A DNA stretch of 64,000 nt, from assembly GCA_937862905.1 (NCBI GenBank), contig CALMCL010000169.1:27217-91216 (forward strand). Reading direction: 5' to 3'. The notes below the pieces were generated by a model. That model ran no database searches, was not told the DNA's origin, and saw only the letters and a program-made list of their open reading frames with translations. Of this stretch, positions 25,018-36,584 are shown one piece after another; the first letter of the stretch is position 1, and every line of letters starts with the position of its first letter. The DNA is from an uncultured Burkholderiaceae bacterium. Lineage in GTDB: Bacteria > Pseudomonadota > Gammaproteobacteria > Burkholderiales > Burkholderiaceae. The translations under genes were made by a program, and so were the position numbers.

Positions 25018-25932
25018 ATGCGCAAAAACGATGATCTCGCCGCATGGCGAATTTTCTTTCGGGTTATAGAGCTTGGCTCCATCAGCAAAGCAGCAGACGA
25101 AGCCAATGTAGAACCCTCCTCTATCAGCCGCCGCTTGAGCGCACTGGAGCATCGTGTTGGAGTGCAACTGCTTAATCGTTCATCCCGCTCCATAAAACTC
25201 ACTGAGGCGGGGGCGCATGCCTATGACAAAATCCACCCATTGATTGATGAAATTGATCACGCCACCGATGCGCTCGTGCTTGAACCTTCTACATTATCAG
25301 GGCTGATTCGACTGGCCGCACCAGTATCATTGGGTGATCACGACATCTTGTTACAATGGCTTACCGATTTTCAAATCCTGCATCCAGACATCCAAATCGA
25401 ACTGAAACTGTCCAACTCATTTGTTGATCTTTTAGAAGAAAACATTGATCTCGCCATTAGAGTCGGCTCATTAAAAGACGAACGTTTGATTGCCCGCCCA
25501 TTGGGTGAGATGCATGCCATCATGTGCGCCAGCCCACACTATTTAGAGCAACACGGCACTCCTCAGCACCCATCGGAGCTATTGAACCACCGCCAAGTCA
25601 TTTACACAGGGATGATGGCTCGCGGGAAAGTCACACTCACACGCGGTGAAGAACAATTCAGTCTAGTGCCACAGGGACACATGCGTATCAATCATTTAAA
25701 CGCGATTCACCGTGCAGTACTGGCGGGTGCTGGCATTCATTTGATTGCCCCTTTGTGGCATTGTGTGGATGATTTACAAACAGGTCGTTTGATTCAGATC
25801 TTACCGGACTGGCACTTACCTAGCTCTTCAGTCCACTTGATGCGCTTGCCTCACCGTCACACGCCACAACGAGTTCAGGCACTCAGTGATTGGCTACATT
25901 CACATTGGACAGACAGCATCGCAATAGGATAA
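25018..25932 (+). CDS. LysR-type transcriptional regulator
   Basis: The product (304 aa) has an N-terminal winged helix-turn-helix (LAAWRIFFRVIELGSISKAADEANVEPSSISRRLSALEHRVGVQLLNRSSR) and a periplasmic-binding-like effector domain from about residue 90. ATG at 25018 is preferred over 24988, since the HTH begins at once. The divergent YbhB-like gene is 98 bp away, the usual LysR-target arrangement. The inducer is unknown. Confidence 0.9.
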   Translation: MRKNDDLAAWRIFFRVIELGSISKAADEANVEPSSISRRLSALEHRVGVQLLNRSSRSIKLTEAGAHAYDKIHPLIDEIDHATDALVLEPSTLSGLIRLAAPVSLGDHDILLQWLTDFQILHPDIQIELKLSNSFVDLLEENIDLAIRVGSLKDERLIARPLGEMHAIMCASPHYLEQHGTPQHPSELLNHRQVIYTGMMARGKVTLTRGEEQFSLVPQGHMRINHLNAIHRAVLAGAGIHLIAPLWHCVDDLQTGRLIQILPDWHLPSSSVHLMRLPHRHTPQRVQALSDWLHSHWTDSIAIG

Positions 25933-26021
25933 AAAAAGCTGTACATCACCCTCGGCAGTACATTCGCCATGTATTTTTTGCACCACAACAACATATTTTG
26001 ATTTTTTCTCATTAAAAAGAC

Positions 26022-26050
26022 TTGCGCGCTGCACAAACCTTGGCTATAAT
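26022..26050 (+). promoter_or_regulatory. sigma-70 promoter of tRNA-Gln
   Basis: TTGCGC (26022-26027) and a consensus TATAAT (26045-26050) are 17 bp apart; the mature tRNA starts 16 bp after the -10 box. Confidence 0.85.
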
Positions 26051-26065
26051 TTCGTTCTCACATAT

Positions 26066-26142
26066 AGAGGCGTCGCCAAGCTGGTTAAGGCACTGGATTT
26101 TGATTCCAGCATGCGAAGGTTCGAATCCTTCCGCCTCTGCCA
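26066..26142 (+). tRNA. tRNA-Gln (anticodon TTG)
   Basis: The 77 nt gene folds as a cloverleaf. The acceptor AGAGGCG pairs with CGCCTCT, followed by discriminator G and an encoded CCA. The anticodon stem CTGGA/TCCAG encloses loop TTTTGAT, giving anticodon TTG. The T arm AAGGTTCGAATCCTT is standard. Its position before prs is conserved in betaproteobacteria. Confidence 0.97.
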
Positions 26143-26154
26143 AATAAAATAAAA

Positions 26155-26196
26155 AAGTGTTTGTTAAGGGGCTTACCTGACAAACGCTTTTTTTTT
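26155..26196 (+). terminator. rho-independent terminator after tRNA-Gln
   Basis: AAGTGTTTGT (26155-26164) pairs with ACAAACGCTT (26180-26189) with one G-U pair and is followed by a long T-run. Confidence 0.85.
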
Positions 26197-26349
26197 ATTC
26201 ATGTGATGTGTCGCTGCAACCCATTCGATCACTTTCAAATGGACTTACTCAGCACACACGAGCCCAGCGCTCAGTTTTTCCAGTCCATTTGCACCATCGT
26301 GCAATGAACTCAACCCATCTTCTTTCATGCTCACCACTGGACGACACTC

Positions 26350-27300
26350 ATGGCCACCAACGATTTAATGATTTTTACTGGCAACGCGAACCCAAAACTC
26401 GCCAAAGACGTTGCAGATTACTTGCGCTTACCTTTGGGTCAAGCCGATGTGGGTCGCTTCTCTGACGGTGAAATCGCGGTAGAAATCAATGAAAATGTTC
26501 GCGGTAAAGACGTGTTCATTTTGCAATCCACATGCGCGCCCACCAATGACTCGCTGATGGAAGTGCTGACCATGGTAGATGCACTCAAACGTGCATCAGC
26601 AGGTCGCATCACCGCAGCCATTCCTTATTTTGGTTATGCTCGCCAAGACCGCCGCACCCGCTCTGCCCGTGTGGCCATCACCGCCAAACTGGTGGCCAAC
26701 ATGCTGGTGGCCGCAGGTGTAAACCGCGTGATGACAATGGATCTGCATGCAGATCAAATCCAAGGCTTCTTTGATGTGCCTGTTGACAACATCTACGCTT
26801 CACCGCTGTTGCTGGATGATTTGTTCGCTAAAAAATTCGACGACATGGTGGTGGTTTCCCCTGACGTAGGCGGCGTGGCACGTGCGCGCGCATTTGCTAA
26901 AAAATTGGAATGCGATTTGGCCATCATCGACAAGCGCCGTCCCAAAGCAAATGTGTCTGAAGTCATGAACATCATTGGTGACATCGAAGGCCGCACATGC
27001 GTCTTGATGGACGACATGGTGGACACAGCTGGCACATTGTGCAAAGCGGCTGACGTGCTCAAAGCTCGCGGCGCAAAGCAGGTGCTCGCTTACTGCACGC
27101 ACCCCGTTTTAAGCGGTCCAGCCATTGAACGCTTGACCGACTCCGTGCTGGATGAGTTGGTCGTGACCGACACCATTCCACTGTCTGCCGCGGCCATCGC
27201 CAGTGGCAAAATCCGCCAGCTCAGCTGTGCTAAATTATTGGGCGAAACGATCATTCGCATCGCCAAAGAAGAATCCGTCAGCTCTTTGTTCTCAGAATAA
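26350..27300 (+). CDS. prs: ribose-phosphate pyrophosphokinase
   Basis: The product (316 aa, family length) makes PRPP from ribose 5-phosphate and ATP, feeding nucleotide, histidine, tryptophan and NAD synthesis. Motifs: [32 protein letters not shown], the catalytic [14 protein letters not shown], and the PRPP loop [12 protein letters not shown]. An allosteric-type C-terminus follows. It is followed by rplY after 109 bp. Confidence 0.97.
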   Translation: MATNDLMIFTGNANPKLAKDVADYLRLPLGQADVGRFSDGEIAVEINENVRGKDVFILQSTCAPTNDSLMEVLTMVDALKRASAGRITAAIPYFGYARQDRRTRSARVAITAKLVANMLVAAGVNRVMTMDLHADQIQGFFDVPVDNIYASPLLLDDLFAKKFDDMVVVSPDVGGVARARAFAKKLECDLAIIDKRRPKANVSEVMNIIGDIEGRTCVLMDDMVDTAGTLCKAADVLKARGAKQVLAYCTHPVLSGPAIERLTDSVLDELVVTDTIPLSAAAIASGKIRQLSCAKLLGETIIRIAKEESVSSLFSE

Positions 27301-27409
27301 GAGCGACACACCAGTTTATGTGCAAAGTTGGCGGGACAACACCACCAATGCCGCACATGAAATGTCCACTTGGTCGCGAGTGTACATCCATTAACCTTTG
27401 GAGTTTTTT

Positions 27410-27964
27410 ATGAAAATTATTGCCACTAGCCGTTCTTTGCATGGCACGGGTGCGAGCCGCCGTATGCGTAACAGCGGCGTGACGCCTGCAGTCGTCTACG
27501 GTGCAGCAGATGCTGCAACATCAATCGAAATCGAACACAACAGCCTGTTCCACGCTTTGCGTAAAGAAGGCGTGCGTTATTCGGTTTTGGATTTGGAAAT
27601 CGACGGCACTGTTGAACAAGTATTGGTGCGTGACGTTCAAGTACACCCATTCAAACCAATGATTTTGCACGTTGACTTTCAACGCGTGAAAGCCGATGAG
27701 CCAATCACATTCAAAGTGCCTTTGAAATTCGTTGGCGGCGAAACATCACCTGCAGTTAAAGTCGGTGGTCAACGCATCAAAGCGGCCGTATTCAACGTGA
27801 AAATCACTTGCCTGCCAAAAGACTTACCAAACGCGGTCGAAGTTGACGTGTCAAAACTCGAACCAAGCCAAGCGTTCAAAGCCAGCCAATTGGCATTGCC
27901 AGCTGGCGTGACTTTGGTTTTGGGCAAACAAAAAGACATCACTTTGGCAGCTGCGGGTAAATAA
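27410..27964 (+). CDS. rplY: 50S ribosomal protein bL25, long (Ctc) form
   Basis: The product (184 aa) contains the N-terminal 5S-rRNA-binding L25 domain (SRSLHGTGASRRMRNSGVTPAVVYG) plus the C-terminal TL5/Ctc domain (about 95-184), the two-domain form usual outside enterobacteria. The start at 27410 follows TTTGGAG; the open frame begins at 27398. It lies in the conserved prs-rplY-pth order. Confidence 0.95.
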   Translation: MKIIATSRSLHGTGASRRMRNSGVTPAVVYGAADAATSIEIEHNSLFHALRKEGVRYSVLDLEIDGTVEQVLVRDVQVHPFKPMILHVDFQRVKADEPITFKVPLKFVGGETSPAVKVGGQRIKAAVFNVKITCLPKDLPNAVEVDVSKLEPSQAFKASQLALPAGVTLVLGKQKDITLAAAGK

Positions 27965-27989
27965 TTCCCAGCCACTCAAGTGTACAATG

Positions 27990-28022
27990 AAGCCCGCAGA
28001 CATTTTGTTTGCGGGCTTTTTT
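27990..28022 (+). terminator. rho-independent terminator after rplY
   Basis: AAGCCCGCA (27990-27998) and TGCGGGCTT (28010-28018), extended inward by further pairs, are followed by T residues. It separates rplY from pth. Confidence 0.9.
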
Positions 28023-28086
28023 ACCAGCAATGCTTAAAAAATCACATGCACAGGATCACCCCACGGGTGAACAAACTGAATTCACT

Positions 28087-28677
28087 ATGAGCACTCAAAC
28101 CAAACTGATCGTCGGCCTAGGCAACCCGGGCTCAGAATATGACAACACACGACACAATGCAGGCTGGTGGCTACTGGATCGGCTGTCCCAACAACTCAAT
28201 GTGACGCTGTCTCCTGAGTCAAAGTTTCATGGCCTCACCGCTCGAGCACGCATTCATGGTGGCGACGTGTGGCTGCTGCAACCCATGCAATACATGAATC
28301 GCTCTGGCGCAGCCATCGCAACCTTGGCCCATTTTTATAAAATCCTGCCGGAAAACATCATCGTGCTGCACGACGAGCTCGATTTACCCATTGGCTCTGC
28401 AAAAATGAAACTTGGCGGCTCCAGCGGTGGTCACAATGGGCTAAAAGACACCCAAGCCAAACTTGGCACCGATAAATTTTGGCGCCTGCGGATTGGCATC
28501 GACCACCCACGCAACAGCAGCATCCCCCTACAACCCGTGGCAGACTATGTGCTCAAACCACCCAAACAAGCCGAACGCTCTGAAATTGACAAAGCCATAG
28601 ACAAAGCGCAAGATGCCATTAACGAGTGGCTGACAGGCAACACTCAAAAAGCGATACAAAACCTGCACGCAAAATAG
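28087..28677 (+). CDS. pth: peptidyl-tRNA hydrolase
   Basis: The product (196 aa) recycles peptidyl-tRNA dropped from ribosomes. Family motifs: GLGNPGSEYDNTRHNAGWWLLD with the catalytic His, PMQYMNRSG, and HDELDLPIGSAKMKLGGSSGGHNGLKD with the Asp. The ATG at 28087 gives the usual length; the open frame reaches back into the rplY terminator at 28009. A second translation gene in the prs-rplY-pth cluster. Confidence 0.96.
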   Translation: MSTQTKLIVGLGNPGSEYDNTRHNAGWWLLDRLSQQLNVTLSPESKFHGLTARARIHGGDVWLLQPMQYMNRSGAAIATLAHFYKILPENIIVLHDELDLPIGSAKMKLGGSSGGHNGLKDTQAKLGTDKFWRLRIGIDHPRNSSIPLQPVADYVLKPPKQAERSEIDKAIDKAQDAINEWLTGNTQKAIQNLHAK

Positions 28678-29067
28678 GGACAGCTACACAGAAAAAACAA
28701 CACAAAAAGGCTTTTATAAAAAATAAGTCAAAAATAAAGCCAGAATTGCGATTTTTATTTGAAAAAGAGCATCAAAAACATATTTAGTGCTAAAAACAAA
28801 AACAAGCCCTTTTAATTTTAGTTATAATGTCACCACTTCGAGAAATCAACAATCGAAAAAAGAGGCTGCCCGAAGGCAGCCCGAATCACACAAAGTAAGC
28901 TTTCAAAATGGTAAAAAGAGAAATCTTTTTGCCATTTTTTGTTATGAAACCACAGCACACACGATGCAATCTCATAACATGGAAGAGAAAAATGAATCCT
29001 TATTATCAGCGACAAGATTTACGCCAACATTACAAATCCATTCTTCCCAACATATAAACCACAACAA
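28678..29067. other. 390 bp convergent gap between pth and gltD
   Basis: It is AT-rich and contains the gltD terminator (28855-28881). A + strand frame at 28787-29113 has no family resemblance and runs through the terminator, so it is not called. Confidence 0.6.
28855..28881 (-). terminator. rho-independent terminator of gltBD
   Basis: On the minus strand GGCTGCC, loop TTCG and GGCAGCC (28881-28864) are followed by TCTTTTTT. It is 187 nt beyond the gltD stop. Confidence 0.88.
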
Positions 29068-30537
29068 TCACAACGGTAAATCACTGTCGCCCATCAAATG
29101 TGCATCCACATGATGTGCCGCTTGGCGCCCCTCACGAATCGCCCACACAACCAATGATTGACCACGACGAACGTCGCCGGCCACAAACACTTTATCGACA
29201 TTGGTGGCATATGCACCCACACCATCAACGTTGGCTTGGGCATTGAGACGCGCATCTTTATTCACCCCAAACGCATCCAAAATGGCTTGTGCTGGATGAA
29301 CAAAGCCCATCGCCAACAACACCAAATCGGCTTTCACTTCAAACTCACTGCCTTCAACCTCAAGCATTTTGCCATCTTTAAACTCAACCCGTGCGCACAA
29401 AAGTTTTTCAACTTTACCATTTTTGCCAACAAAAGCCTTGGTGGTCACAGACCAATCGCGCTCACACCCTTCATCATGTGATGAGGAGGTGCGCATTTTC
29501 ATGGGCCAGTATGGCCACACACTGGTGATGGATTTGTCCTCAAACTCACGTGGGCGTGGCATCACTTCAAATTGAGTCACGCTTTTCGCACCGTGGCGGT
29601 TGGATGTGCCGACGCAATCTGAGCCGGTGTCACCGCCGCCAATCACAACCACATGCTTGCCTTTGGCATTGATTGGGTTTTCGCCATCACCCGCCACCAT
29701 TTGATTTTGAGGAATCAACCATTCCAAGGCATAATGCACGCCGCTCAGTTCACGCCCAGGTGCAGGCAAGTCTCGTGGTGTTTCTGAGCCGATCGCCAAA
29801 ACCACTGCATCGTATTGTGCCTTCAATTCCTCACCACTGATGAACAAGCTGGCTCCATTCGCTGCGCCTGCGGGGAAGGTGTCAGAGCCCACCGCAACAC
29901 CTGTTTTAAACACCACGCCTTCTTCTTGCATTTGCCCCATGCGGCGGTCAATCAACCACTTTTCAAGCTTGAAATCAGGAATGCCATAACGCAACAAGCC
30001 CCCAATGCGAGAATTTTTCTCATACACCGTCACATCATGACCTGCACGCGCCAATTGTTGAGCACAGGCCAAACCCGCAGGGCCCGAACCGACAATGGCC
30101 ACGCGTTTGCCTGTTTTCACTTTGGCCTTTTGCGGTTTGATCCAATTGTTCGCCCATGCTTTGTCAATGATGGCATGTTCGATCGATTTGATGCCGACAG
30201 CGTCGTTGTTGATGTTCAATGTGCAAGCCGCTTCACATGGTGCAGGGCAGATGCGCCCCGTGAACTCAGGGAAGTTATTGGTCAATGACAGGGTGTCAAT
30301 TGCGCCTTGCCAGTCTTGCTGATACACCAAATCGTTAAAATCAGGGATGATGTTATTGATCGGGCAGCCGTTGTGACAAAACGGTGTGCCACAATCCATG
30401 CAGCGTGAGCCTTGCTTGCTTGCATCGGCATCAGACAAGGCGTGGACGAATTCTTTGTAATGCTTGATGCGATTGTCTGGTGCTTCATACAGCGGATAGA
30501 GGCGCGCTTGTTCCAAAAATCCAGTTATTTTACCCAT
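29068..30537 (-). CDS. gltD: glutamate synthase small (beta) subunit
   Basis: The product (489 aa) takes electrons from NADPH and passes them via FAD and 4Fe-4S clusters to GltB. The N-terminal ferredoxin-like cysteines are in [14 protein letters not shown] and CPAPCEAAC. The FAD site is [20 protein letters not shown] and the NADPH site [11 protein letters not shown]. The start at 30537 (MGKITGFLE) is chosen over the frame opening at 30561. It follows gltB by 116 bp in an operon. Confidence 0.96.
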   Translation of the reverse strand: MGKITGFLEQARLYPLYEAPDNRIKHYKEFVHALSDADASKQGSRCMDCGTPFCHNGCPINNIIPDFNDLVYQQDWQGAIDTLSLTNNFPEFTGRICPAPCEAACTLNINNDAVGIKSIEHAIIDKAWANNWIKPQKAKVKTGKRVAIVGSGPAGLACAQQLARAGHDVTVYEKNSRIGGLLRYGIPDFKLEKWLIDRRMGQMQEEGVVFKTGVAVGSDTFPAGAANGASLFISGEELKAQYDAVVLAIGSETPRDLPAPGRELSGVHYALEWLIPQNQMVAGDGENPINAKGKHVVVIGGGDTGSDCVGTSNRHGAKSVTQFEVMPRPREFEDKSITSVWPYWPMKMRTSSSHDEGCERDWSVTTKAFVGKNGKVEKLLCARVEFKDGKMLEVEGSEFEVKADLVLLAMGFVHPAQAILDAFGVNKDARLNAQANVDGVGAYATNVDKVFVAGDVRRGQSLVVWAIREGRQAAHHVDAHLMGDSDLPL

Positions 30538-30653
30538 TTTAGTTCCTTCAAAAAAAGTCAAAGTTTACTTTTTTCGCTTCAAATTTGATGTGTGATGTGA
30601 GGCACATTTGACCTCACCATCTGTGTTATAAATCAACGATGCCCTGTGACTTC

Positions 30654-33600
30654 TTATGCCGCTTCGCTTTCTTGAGCCTGTTTTTCAAGCACCTTGCGGT
30701 AATCAATCGGCATCACTTTGACAAACTTGCCCAGAGCCACGGCCCAATTGTCCAAGATTTCACGCGCACGTTCAGAACCCGTGTATTTGAAATGGTTTTC
30801 AATCAAAGTCCGCAAGTTGACTTCATCGGATGCGGGATCTGACTCAGAGGTCAAGCGATGCCACACCGCGTCTTTTTGCCTCTGCTCAGATTCATCCAGC
30901 ACTGCACTTAAGGTCACCATTGAGGTGTTGCATTTCGCTGCAAATTCTTGGCGAGGATCATAAACATAAGCCACACCACCGCTCATGCCTGCGGCAAAGT
31001 TGCGACCCGTTTCACCTAAAACCACCACAGTACCACCCGTCATGTATTCGCAACCATGATCGCCCGTACCTTCCACAACGGCGGCGGCACCTGAATTGCG
31101 CACGGCAAAACGCTCACCGGCAACGCCTGACAAATAGGCCTGACCTGCAATCGCACCGTACAACACCGTGTTACCCACAATGATGTTTTCATGCGATGCA
31201 CCGCGGAAACTGTTGTTTGGGCGCACGATAATGCGGCCACCTGACAACCCTTTACCGACATAATCATTGCCTTCACCAACCAGGTCAAAAGTCACGCCAT
31301 GCGCGAGGAAGGCAGCAAAACTTTGACCCGCTGTGCCATTCATTTGAATGTGAATCGTGTCATCTGGCAAACCTGCATGACCATAGCGGCGAGCAACGCG
31401 ACCTGACAACATGGCACCCACCGAACGGTTCAAATTGCGCACCGTTTGAATGAATGACACGGGCTTGCCTTCGGTCAATGCGGGTTCGCTTTGAGCGATC
31501 AATTGCTGATCAAGCGCATTGTCCAAACCGTGGTCTTGCGTCAACGATTGGAAGCTCGTGTCGCCAATGGCATTGGGCACTTGATGGAAAATGCGTGAGA
31601 AATCCAGACCCTTGGCTTTCCAATGGGTCACACCTTGGCGCATGTCCAGCAAATCACTGCGGCCAACCAACTCTTCCAGCGTACGGGCACCAAGCTGTGC
31701 CATCAATTCACGCACTTCTTCGGCGATGAAAAAGAAATAATTGACCACATGTTCAGGCTGACCTGTGAATTTCGCACGCAAAACAGGGTCTTGCGTCGCC
31801 ACGCCCACAGGGCAGGTGTTCAAATGGCATTTGCGCATCATGATGCAGCCTTGAACGACCAACGGTGCGGTGGCGAAACCGAATTCTTCCGCACCCAATA
31901 ACGCACCAATCACCACATCTCGACCGGTTTTGATTTGGCCATCGACCTGCACCACCACGCGTGAACGCAAGCGGTTCAAGACCAAGGTTTGTTGCGTTTC
32001 TGCCAAGCCCAATTCCCACGGTGCGCCTGCATATTTGACCGATGACAAAGGCGATGCCCCTGTACCACCATCATGGCCTGCAATCACGATGTGATCGGCT
32101 TTGGCTTTGGCAACACCAGCTGCAACGGTGCCCACACCATTTTCAGCCACCAATTTGACTGAAATTGAAGACGATGGATTGACATTTTTCAAGTCATGAA
32201 TGAGCTGCGCCAAATCTTCAATCGAGTAAATGTCGTGATGTGGCGGCGGTGAAATCAAACCCACACCTGGAGTGGAGTGACGCAAAGCACCAATGTATTC
32301 CGACACTTTACCACCGGGCAATTGCCCCCCTTCACCCGGTTTCGCACCTTGTGCCATTTTGATCTGAATTTGATCCGCTGACGACAGGTACTCAGCCGTG
32401 ACGCCGAAACGACCCGATGCCACTTGCTTGATGCGCGAACGCAGTGAGTCGCCCTTTTTCATCGGAATGTTGGCCAAAATGCGATCGCCACCAATGATGT
32501 CGGCAATCGTTGTGCCGTCGACGATGCCCGATTCGCCCGTTTGCATTTCTGCGCGGTAGCGTTTAGGGTCTTCACCGCCCTCGCCCGTGTTTGATTTACC
32601 ACCAATTCGGTTCATCGCCACCGCCAATGTCGAGTGTGCCTCGGATGAAATGGAACCCAAGCTCATTGCACCTGTGGCGAAACGTTTGACGATTTCTGTG
32701 GCGGGCTCAACTTCATCAATCGAAATGGCGCGAGCGGGATTGACTTTAAATTCAAACAAGCCACGGAACGTCATGTGACGTTTGGATTGGTCATTGATGA
32801 TTTGCGCGTATTCTTTATAGCTTTGGTAATTGTTGTTGCGGGTGGAATGTTGCAATTTTGCAATCGCATCGGGTGTCCACATGTGCTCTTCACCGCGTGC
32901 ACGCCATGCGTACTCGCCGCCCGTCATCAGCTTATTTTGCAAAGCGTGCTTTTCACCAAATGCATGTTGATGCAACACAACGGCCTCTTGCGCCACCTCA
33001 AACAAACCCATGCCTTCAATCGTGCTCGCAGTGCCTTTGAAATACTTATCCACCAGGTCACGCTTTAAGCCAACCGCTTCAAAAATTTGTGAGCCGGTGT
33101 ACGACATGTACGTCGAAATACCCATTTTTGACATGACTTTTTGCATGCCTTTGCCCACACCTTTAATGAAATAAGCGATGGCTTCTGACGGCTTTTTGCC
33201 CGTGATGAGGCCATGCTGCACCATGTCAGTCAATGTGGCAAAAGCCAAATAGGGGTGAACCGCCTCTGCGCCATAGCCGCCAAGCAACGCAAAATGATGA
33301 ACTTCACGTGCGCTGCCCGTTTCAACCACGAGACCCGTGGAGGTGCGCAAACCCGACTCCACCAAATGCTGGTGGATCGCTGATGTCGCCAATAAGGCAG
33401 GAATCGGTAAATAATCCGCATCCACCCCACGATCAGACAAGACCAACACATTGTGGCCTGCTTTCACCGCATCAACGGCTTGTGCACACAACGAAGCCAA
33501 TTGAGCCTCAATGCCATCTGCACCCCATTTTGATGGGTATTTCATGTCCAAAGTGTAGCTTTTGAATTTACCATTGGTGTATTTTTCGATGTGACGGATT

Positions 33601-35402
33601 TTGGCCATTTCATCGTAATTCAATACAGGTTGAGACACTTCCAAGCGCATCGGCGGATTGGTGTTGTTGATGTCGAGCAAGTTCGGTTTGGGCCCGATGA
33701 ACGACACCAAAGACATGACCATTTGCTCACGAATGGGATCAATCGGTGGGTTGGTCACTTGCGCAAACAACTGACGGAAATATTGGTAAAACGATTTGTG
33801 TTTTTTTGACAACACGGCCATGGGCGTGTCATTGCCCATCGAACCAGTGGCTTCTTCGCCATTTTGCCCCATAGACTGCAAAATCAACTTCACGTCTTCT
33901 TGCGTGTAACCAAAAGCCTGCTGGCGATCGAGCAGCTCTGATTTGGGCACAGGACGTTCCTCAACAGGCGTCAAAACGTGCTCAAGCTTCAAAGACAGCT
34001 TGGCGTTCCATTCTTTATACGGGCGCGCGGTTGACAGATTTTTCTTGATTTCTTCATCGGCAATGATGCGGCCTTGCTCTGTGTCGATGAGCAACATTTT
34101 GCCCGGTTGCAAACGCCATTTTTGTTTGATTTTCGCATCAGGAATGGGCAACACACCTGATTCTGAAGCCAAAATCACCAAATCATCGTCAGTCACGACA
34201 TAACGTGCTGGACGCAAACCATTGCGATCAAGGGTCGCGCCAATTTGGCGACCATCAGTGAAACACAGTGCTGCGGGGCCGTCCCACGGCTCCATCAAGG
34301 CGGCGTGGTATTCATAAAACGCGCGGCGAGATTGATCCATCTGCTCATGTTGCTCCCATGCTTCAGGCACCATCATCATCATGGCATGGGCGAGTGGATA
34401 ACCCGACATCACCAACAACTCCAAACAGTTGTCGAATGACGCCGTGTCGGATTGACCAGGATAAATCAATGGCCATAATTTTTCCAAATCGTCACCCAAC
34501 ACCGCAGATGAAATGGCTTTTTGACGTGCCTTGATCCAATTCACATTGCCTTTGACCGTGTTGATCTCACCATTGTGTGCAATAAAGCGGTAAGGATGAG
34601 CCAATTCCCATGCAGGGAACGTGTTGGTCGAGAAACGTTGATGCACCAGAGCGATGGCAGAAATCGTGCGATGATCCGACAAGTCCTTGAAATAACGACC
34701 GACTTGATCGCACAGCAACAAACCTTTATACACCACGGTGCGTGCGCTCATCGAAGGCACGAAATATTCTTTACCGTGCTGCAATTGGAGCGATTGAATG
34801 CGATGTGATGCGGTTTTACGAATCACGTACAATTTACGTTCGAGTGCATCTGTGACCATCACGTCAGGACCGCGACCGATGAAAATTTGACGAATCACGG
34901 GTTCAGTGGCTTTCACCGTTGGTGACATGGCCATTTCGGCATCCACAGGCACATCGCGCCAACCCAAAACCACTTGACCTTCGGCTTTCACAGTGCGCTC
35001 AAGCTCTTGCTCACAGGCCAAGCGAGAAGCCTCTTCTTTTGGCAAGAAAATCATGCCCACACCATATTCGCCCGCTGGGGGCAACATCACGCCTTGGCGC
35101 GCCATTTCCTCACGGTACAATGCGTCTGGAATTTGCAACAAAATACCCGCACCATCACCCATCAGCGCATCCGCGCCGACCGCACCGCGGTGATCCAAAT
35201 TATGTAAAATCAATAGACCTTGTTGAACAATCGCGTGACTGCGTTGTCCTTTGATGTGGGTGACAAAACCCACACCACATGCATCGTGCTCTTGCGTCGC
35301 ATCATACAAACCGAGCGCCGTCGCCCGTTCACGCTCACGCTTTACAGTCAACACATCGAGTTCCGCTGCGCTTGGCGCAATTGTTTGGGTAAGCTCATTC
35401 AT
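30654..35402 (-). CDS. gltB: glutamate synthase large (alpha) subunit
   Basis: The product (1582 aa) makes two glutamates from glutamine and 2-oxoglutarate. The glutaminase domain starts at Cys42 in [10 protein letters not shown], so a 41-residue propeptide is removed to expose the catalytic cysteine. The central FMN synthase domain contains the 3Fe-4S motif [15 protein letters not shown], and a GXGXG beta-helix ends the protein (about 1250-1510). The start at 35402 has GGAGAAA upstream; an ATG at 35438 is an alternative. GltB with GltD forms the ammonia-assimilating GOGAT. Confidence 0.96.
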   Translation of the reverse strand: MNELTQTIAPSAAELDVLTVKRERERATALGLYDATQEHDACGVGFVTHIKGQRSHAIVQQGLLILHNLDHRGAVGADALMGDGAGILLQIPDALYREEMARQGVMLPPAGEYGVGMIFLPKEEASRLACEQELERTVKAEGQVVLGWRDVPVDAEMAMSPTVKATEPVIRQIFIGRGPDVMVTDALERKLYVIRKTASHRIQSLQLQHGKEYFVPSMSARTVVYKGLLLCDQVGRYFKDLSDHRTISAIALVHQRFSTNTFPAWELAHPYRFIAHNGEINTVKGNVNWIKARQKAISSAVLGDDLEKLWPLIYPGQSDTASFDNCLELLVMSGYPLAHAMMMMVPEAWEQHEQMDQSRRAFYEYHAALMEPWDGPAALCFTDGRQIGATLDRNGLRPARYVVTDDDLVILASESGVLPIPDAKIKQKWRLQPGKMLLIDTEQGRIIADEEIKKNLSTARPYKEWNAKLSLKLEHVLTPVEERPVPKSELLDRQQAFGYTQEDVKLILQSMGQNGEEATGSMGNDTPMAVLSKKHKSFYQYFRQLFAQVTNPPIDPIREQMVMSLVSFIGPKPNLLDINNTNPPMRLEVSQPVLNYDEMAKIRHIEKYTNGKFKSYTLDMKYPSKWGADGIEAQLASLCAQAVDAVKAGHNVLVLSDRGVDADYLPIPALLATSAIHQHLVESGLRTSTGLVVETGSAREVHHFALLGGYGAEAVHPYLAFATLTDMVQHGLITGKKPSEAIAYFIKGVGKGMQKVMSKMGISTYMSYTGSQIFEAVGLKRDLVDKYFKGTASTIEGMGLFEVAQEAVVLHQHAFGEKHALQNKLMTGGEYAWRARGEEHMWTPDAIAKLQHSTRNNNYQSYKEYAQIINDQSKRHMTFRGLFEFKVNPARAISIDEVEPATEIVKRFATGAMSLGSISSEAHSTLAVAMNRIGGKSNTGEGGEDPKRYRAEMQTGESGIVDGTTIADIIGGDRILANIPMKKGDSLRSRIKQVASGRFGVTAEYLSSADQIQIKMAQGAKPGEGGQLPGGKVSEYIGALRHSTPGVGLISPPPHHDIYSIEDLAQLIHDLKNVNPSSSISVKLVAENGVGTVAAGVAKAKADHIVIAGHDGGTGASPLSSVKYAGAPWELGLAETQQTLVLNRLRSRVVVQVDGQIKTGRDVVIGALLGAEEFGFATAPLVVQGCIMMRKCHLNTCPVGVATQDPVLRAKFTGQPEHVVNYFFFIAEEVRELMAQLGARTLEELVGRSDLLDMRQGVTHWKAKGLDFSRIFHQVPNAIGDTSFQSLTQDHGLDNALDQQLIAQSEPALTEGKPVSFIQTVRNLNRSVGAMLSGRVARRYGHAGLPDDTIHIQMNGTAGQSFAAFLAHGVTFDLVGEGNDYVGKGLSGGRIIVRPNNSFRGASHENIIVGNTVLYGAIAGQAYLSGVAGERFAVRNSGAAAVVEGTGDHGCEYMTGGTVVVLGETGRNFAAGMSGGVAYVYDPRQEFAAKCNTSMVTLSAVLDESEQRQKDAVWHRLTSESDPASDEVNLRTLIENHFKYTGSERAREILDNWAVALGKFVKVMPIDYRKVLEKQAQESEAA

Positions 35403-35479
35403 GGCATTTCTCCAGCCGAAGCAGTTATTTTGATTCATTGGGCAAGCGCTGTGCGCCCCAATAAGTACGTTTGAGTCAG

Positions 35480-35508
35480 ACTATAACGTGGTTTTTACTG
35501 CAACACAA
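35480..35508 (-). promoter_or_regulatory. probable gltB promoter
   Basis: On the minus strand TTGTGT (35508-35503) and TATAGT (35485-35480) are 17 bp apart, giving a start about 70 nt upstream of the gltB ATG. Confidence 0.5.
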
Positions 35509-35798
35509 CATTATTTAATTGGGGTCGTTATTAATTTTAACACTTAAGCACCACAGCCCATTATTTAAATAGGGACTGAATTGATTGCTTTTAAAAAAAC
35601 CACCAAAACAAGTACAAACCCCCAACCCTTTCACACTCACCCGCACCAAACAACACCACAAAATACAACCTCAACACACCCTCAACATCACACAGTTCTT
35701 TTTCAGCAAAACCTTTCAACCGCGATCCTTTTCCAAATAAAAACACACATCGTTCGCCCCATCAAAATGAACCACATGCCCAAAAACACCTTTTCCCG

Positions 35799-35804
35799 TA
35801 TAAT
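35799..35804 (+). promoter_or_regulatory. -10 box of grxD
   Basis: TATAAT lies 51 bp before the grxD start; no good -35 is visible. Confidence 0.4.
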
Positions 35805-35855
35805 GTCAACACATGTTTTGACATCAATGCAATCAACCACACACAGGAGCACACC

Positions 35856-36191
35856 ATGAGCAATCCAACTCAAGAATTCATCCAACAAACCATCAACGAC
35901 CATGCCATCGTTTTATTCATGAAAGGCACGGGTCAATTTCCCCAATGTGGCTTTTCGGGCAAAGCCATTCAATTACTGAAAAGCTGTGGTGCAACCAAAG
36001 TGGCAACCGTTAATGTTTTGGACGACGCAGAAATCCGCCAAGGCATCAAAGACTTTTCACAGTGGCCCACCATTCCACAGCTGTATATTCAAGGTGAATT
36101 CATCGGCGGCTCGGACATCATGAACGAAATGTTTGAATCGGGTGAGTTGCAGACCTTGGTGACCGAAGCGATGAAGGCATCGGACGCGTAA
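35856..36191 (+). CDS. grxD: monothiol glutaredoxin, Grx4 family
   Basis: The product (111 aa) is a CGFS-type glutaredoxin (FPQCGFSGKAIQLL) with the TIPQLYIQGEFIGGSDI glutathione-binding segment. Members carry and transfer 2Fe-2S clusters in partnership with BolA rather than reduce disulfides. A Shine-Dalgarno GGAG is seven bases upstream. It stands alone here; a hairpin follows. Confidence 0.95.
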   Translation: MSNPTQEFIQQTINDHAIVLFMKGTGQFPQCGFSGKAIQLLKSCGATKVATVNVLDDAEIRQGIKDFSQWPTIPQLYIQGEFIGGSDIMNEMFESGELQTLVTEAMKASDA

Positions 36192-36201
36192 TGAAACACA
36201 T

Positions 36202-36227
36202 GGGGAAAGTAAAAATCTATTTTCCCC
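36202..36227 (+). terminator. hairpin after grxD, weak terminator
   Basis: GGGGAAA (36202-36208) pairs with TTTCCCC (36221-36227) eleven bases after the grxD stop; the T-tract is poor. Confidence 0.5.
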
Positions 36228-36234
36228 TTGGTCA

Positions 36235-36268
36235 TTTAACAACTCGTTTTTTAAAACGAGTTGTTAAA
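36235..36268. repeat. 34 bp near-perfect palindrome
   Basis: TTTAACAACTCGTTTT (36235-36250) is an exact inverted repeat of 36253-36268, with two T residues in the centre. As RNA it gives a long hairpin with T/A-rich ends; as DNA it could be a dyad binding site. Confidence 0.6.
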
Positions 36269-36584
36269 TTCAAAAGATCGCAAGCATCGGGTGGACATTC
36301 TTTGTTTTAAACGAAATGATCACTTATTAACACCATCGCCACAAAGCCCCCTCTATTCACCCCGAACCTGCCCGCATGTCGAGCACAACGAATCGACTCA
36401 GCCCAACTCAGCAAACAGTTTGGTTTCTATGGTCATTGAAATAAGCAGGGGCACGATTGTTTTGATGAGGCCAAAAGCGTTCTGACTTCACGCCGATTTT
36501 AAGTGTGGCATCCCGCACAAAACCTCTCAACCCCAAAAAAACGGGCGCACACATTTTTCGAAGCAACGTTAAAAAAAGAACCTC

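Larger units (their letters stand above)
35403..35855. other. 453 bp divergent region, gltB/grxD
   Basis: It contains the probable gltB promoter (35480-35508, minus strand) and a grxD -10 box (35799-35804). The middle (35580-35720) is A/C-rich on the + strand and shows no credible gene. Confidence 0.55.
36192..36584. other. 393 bp intergenic region after grxD
   Basis: It begins with two hairpins (36202-36227 and 36235-36268). The rest up to the EamA gene has no recognisable ORF and no clear promoter. Confidence 0.55.

Noticed and set aside
28787-29113. Open frame of 108 codons on the + strand between pth and gltD
   Set aside because: It runs through the gltBD terminator, has no signal or family feature and overlaps the gltD end.
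36261-36485. 74-codon frame after grxD
   Set aside because: It starts inside the palindrome and its composition is not protein-like.
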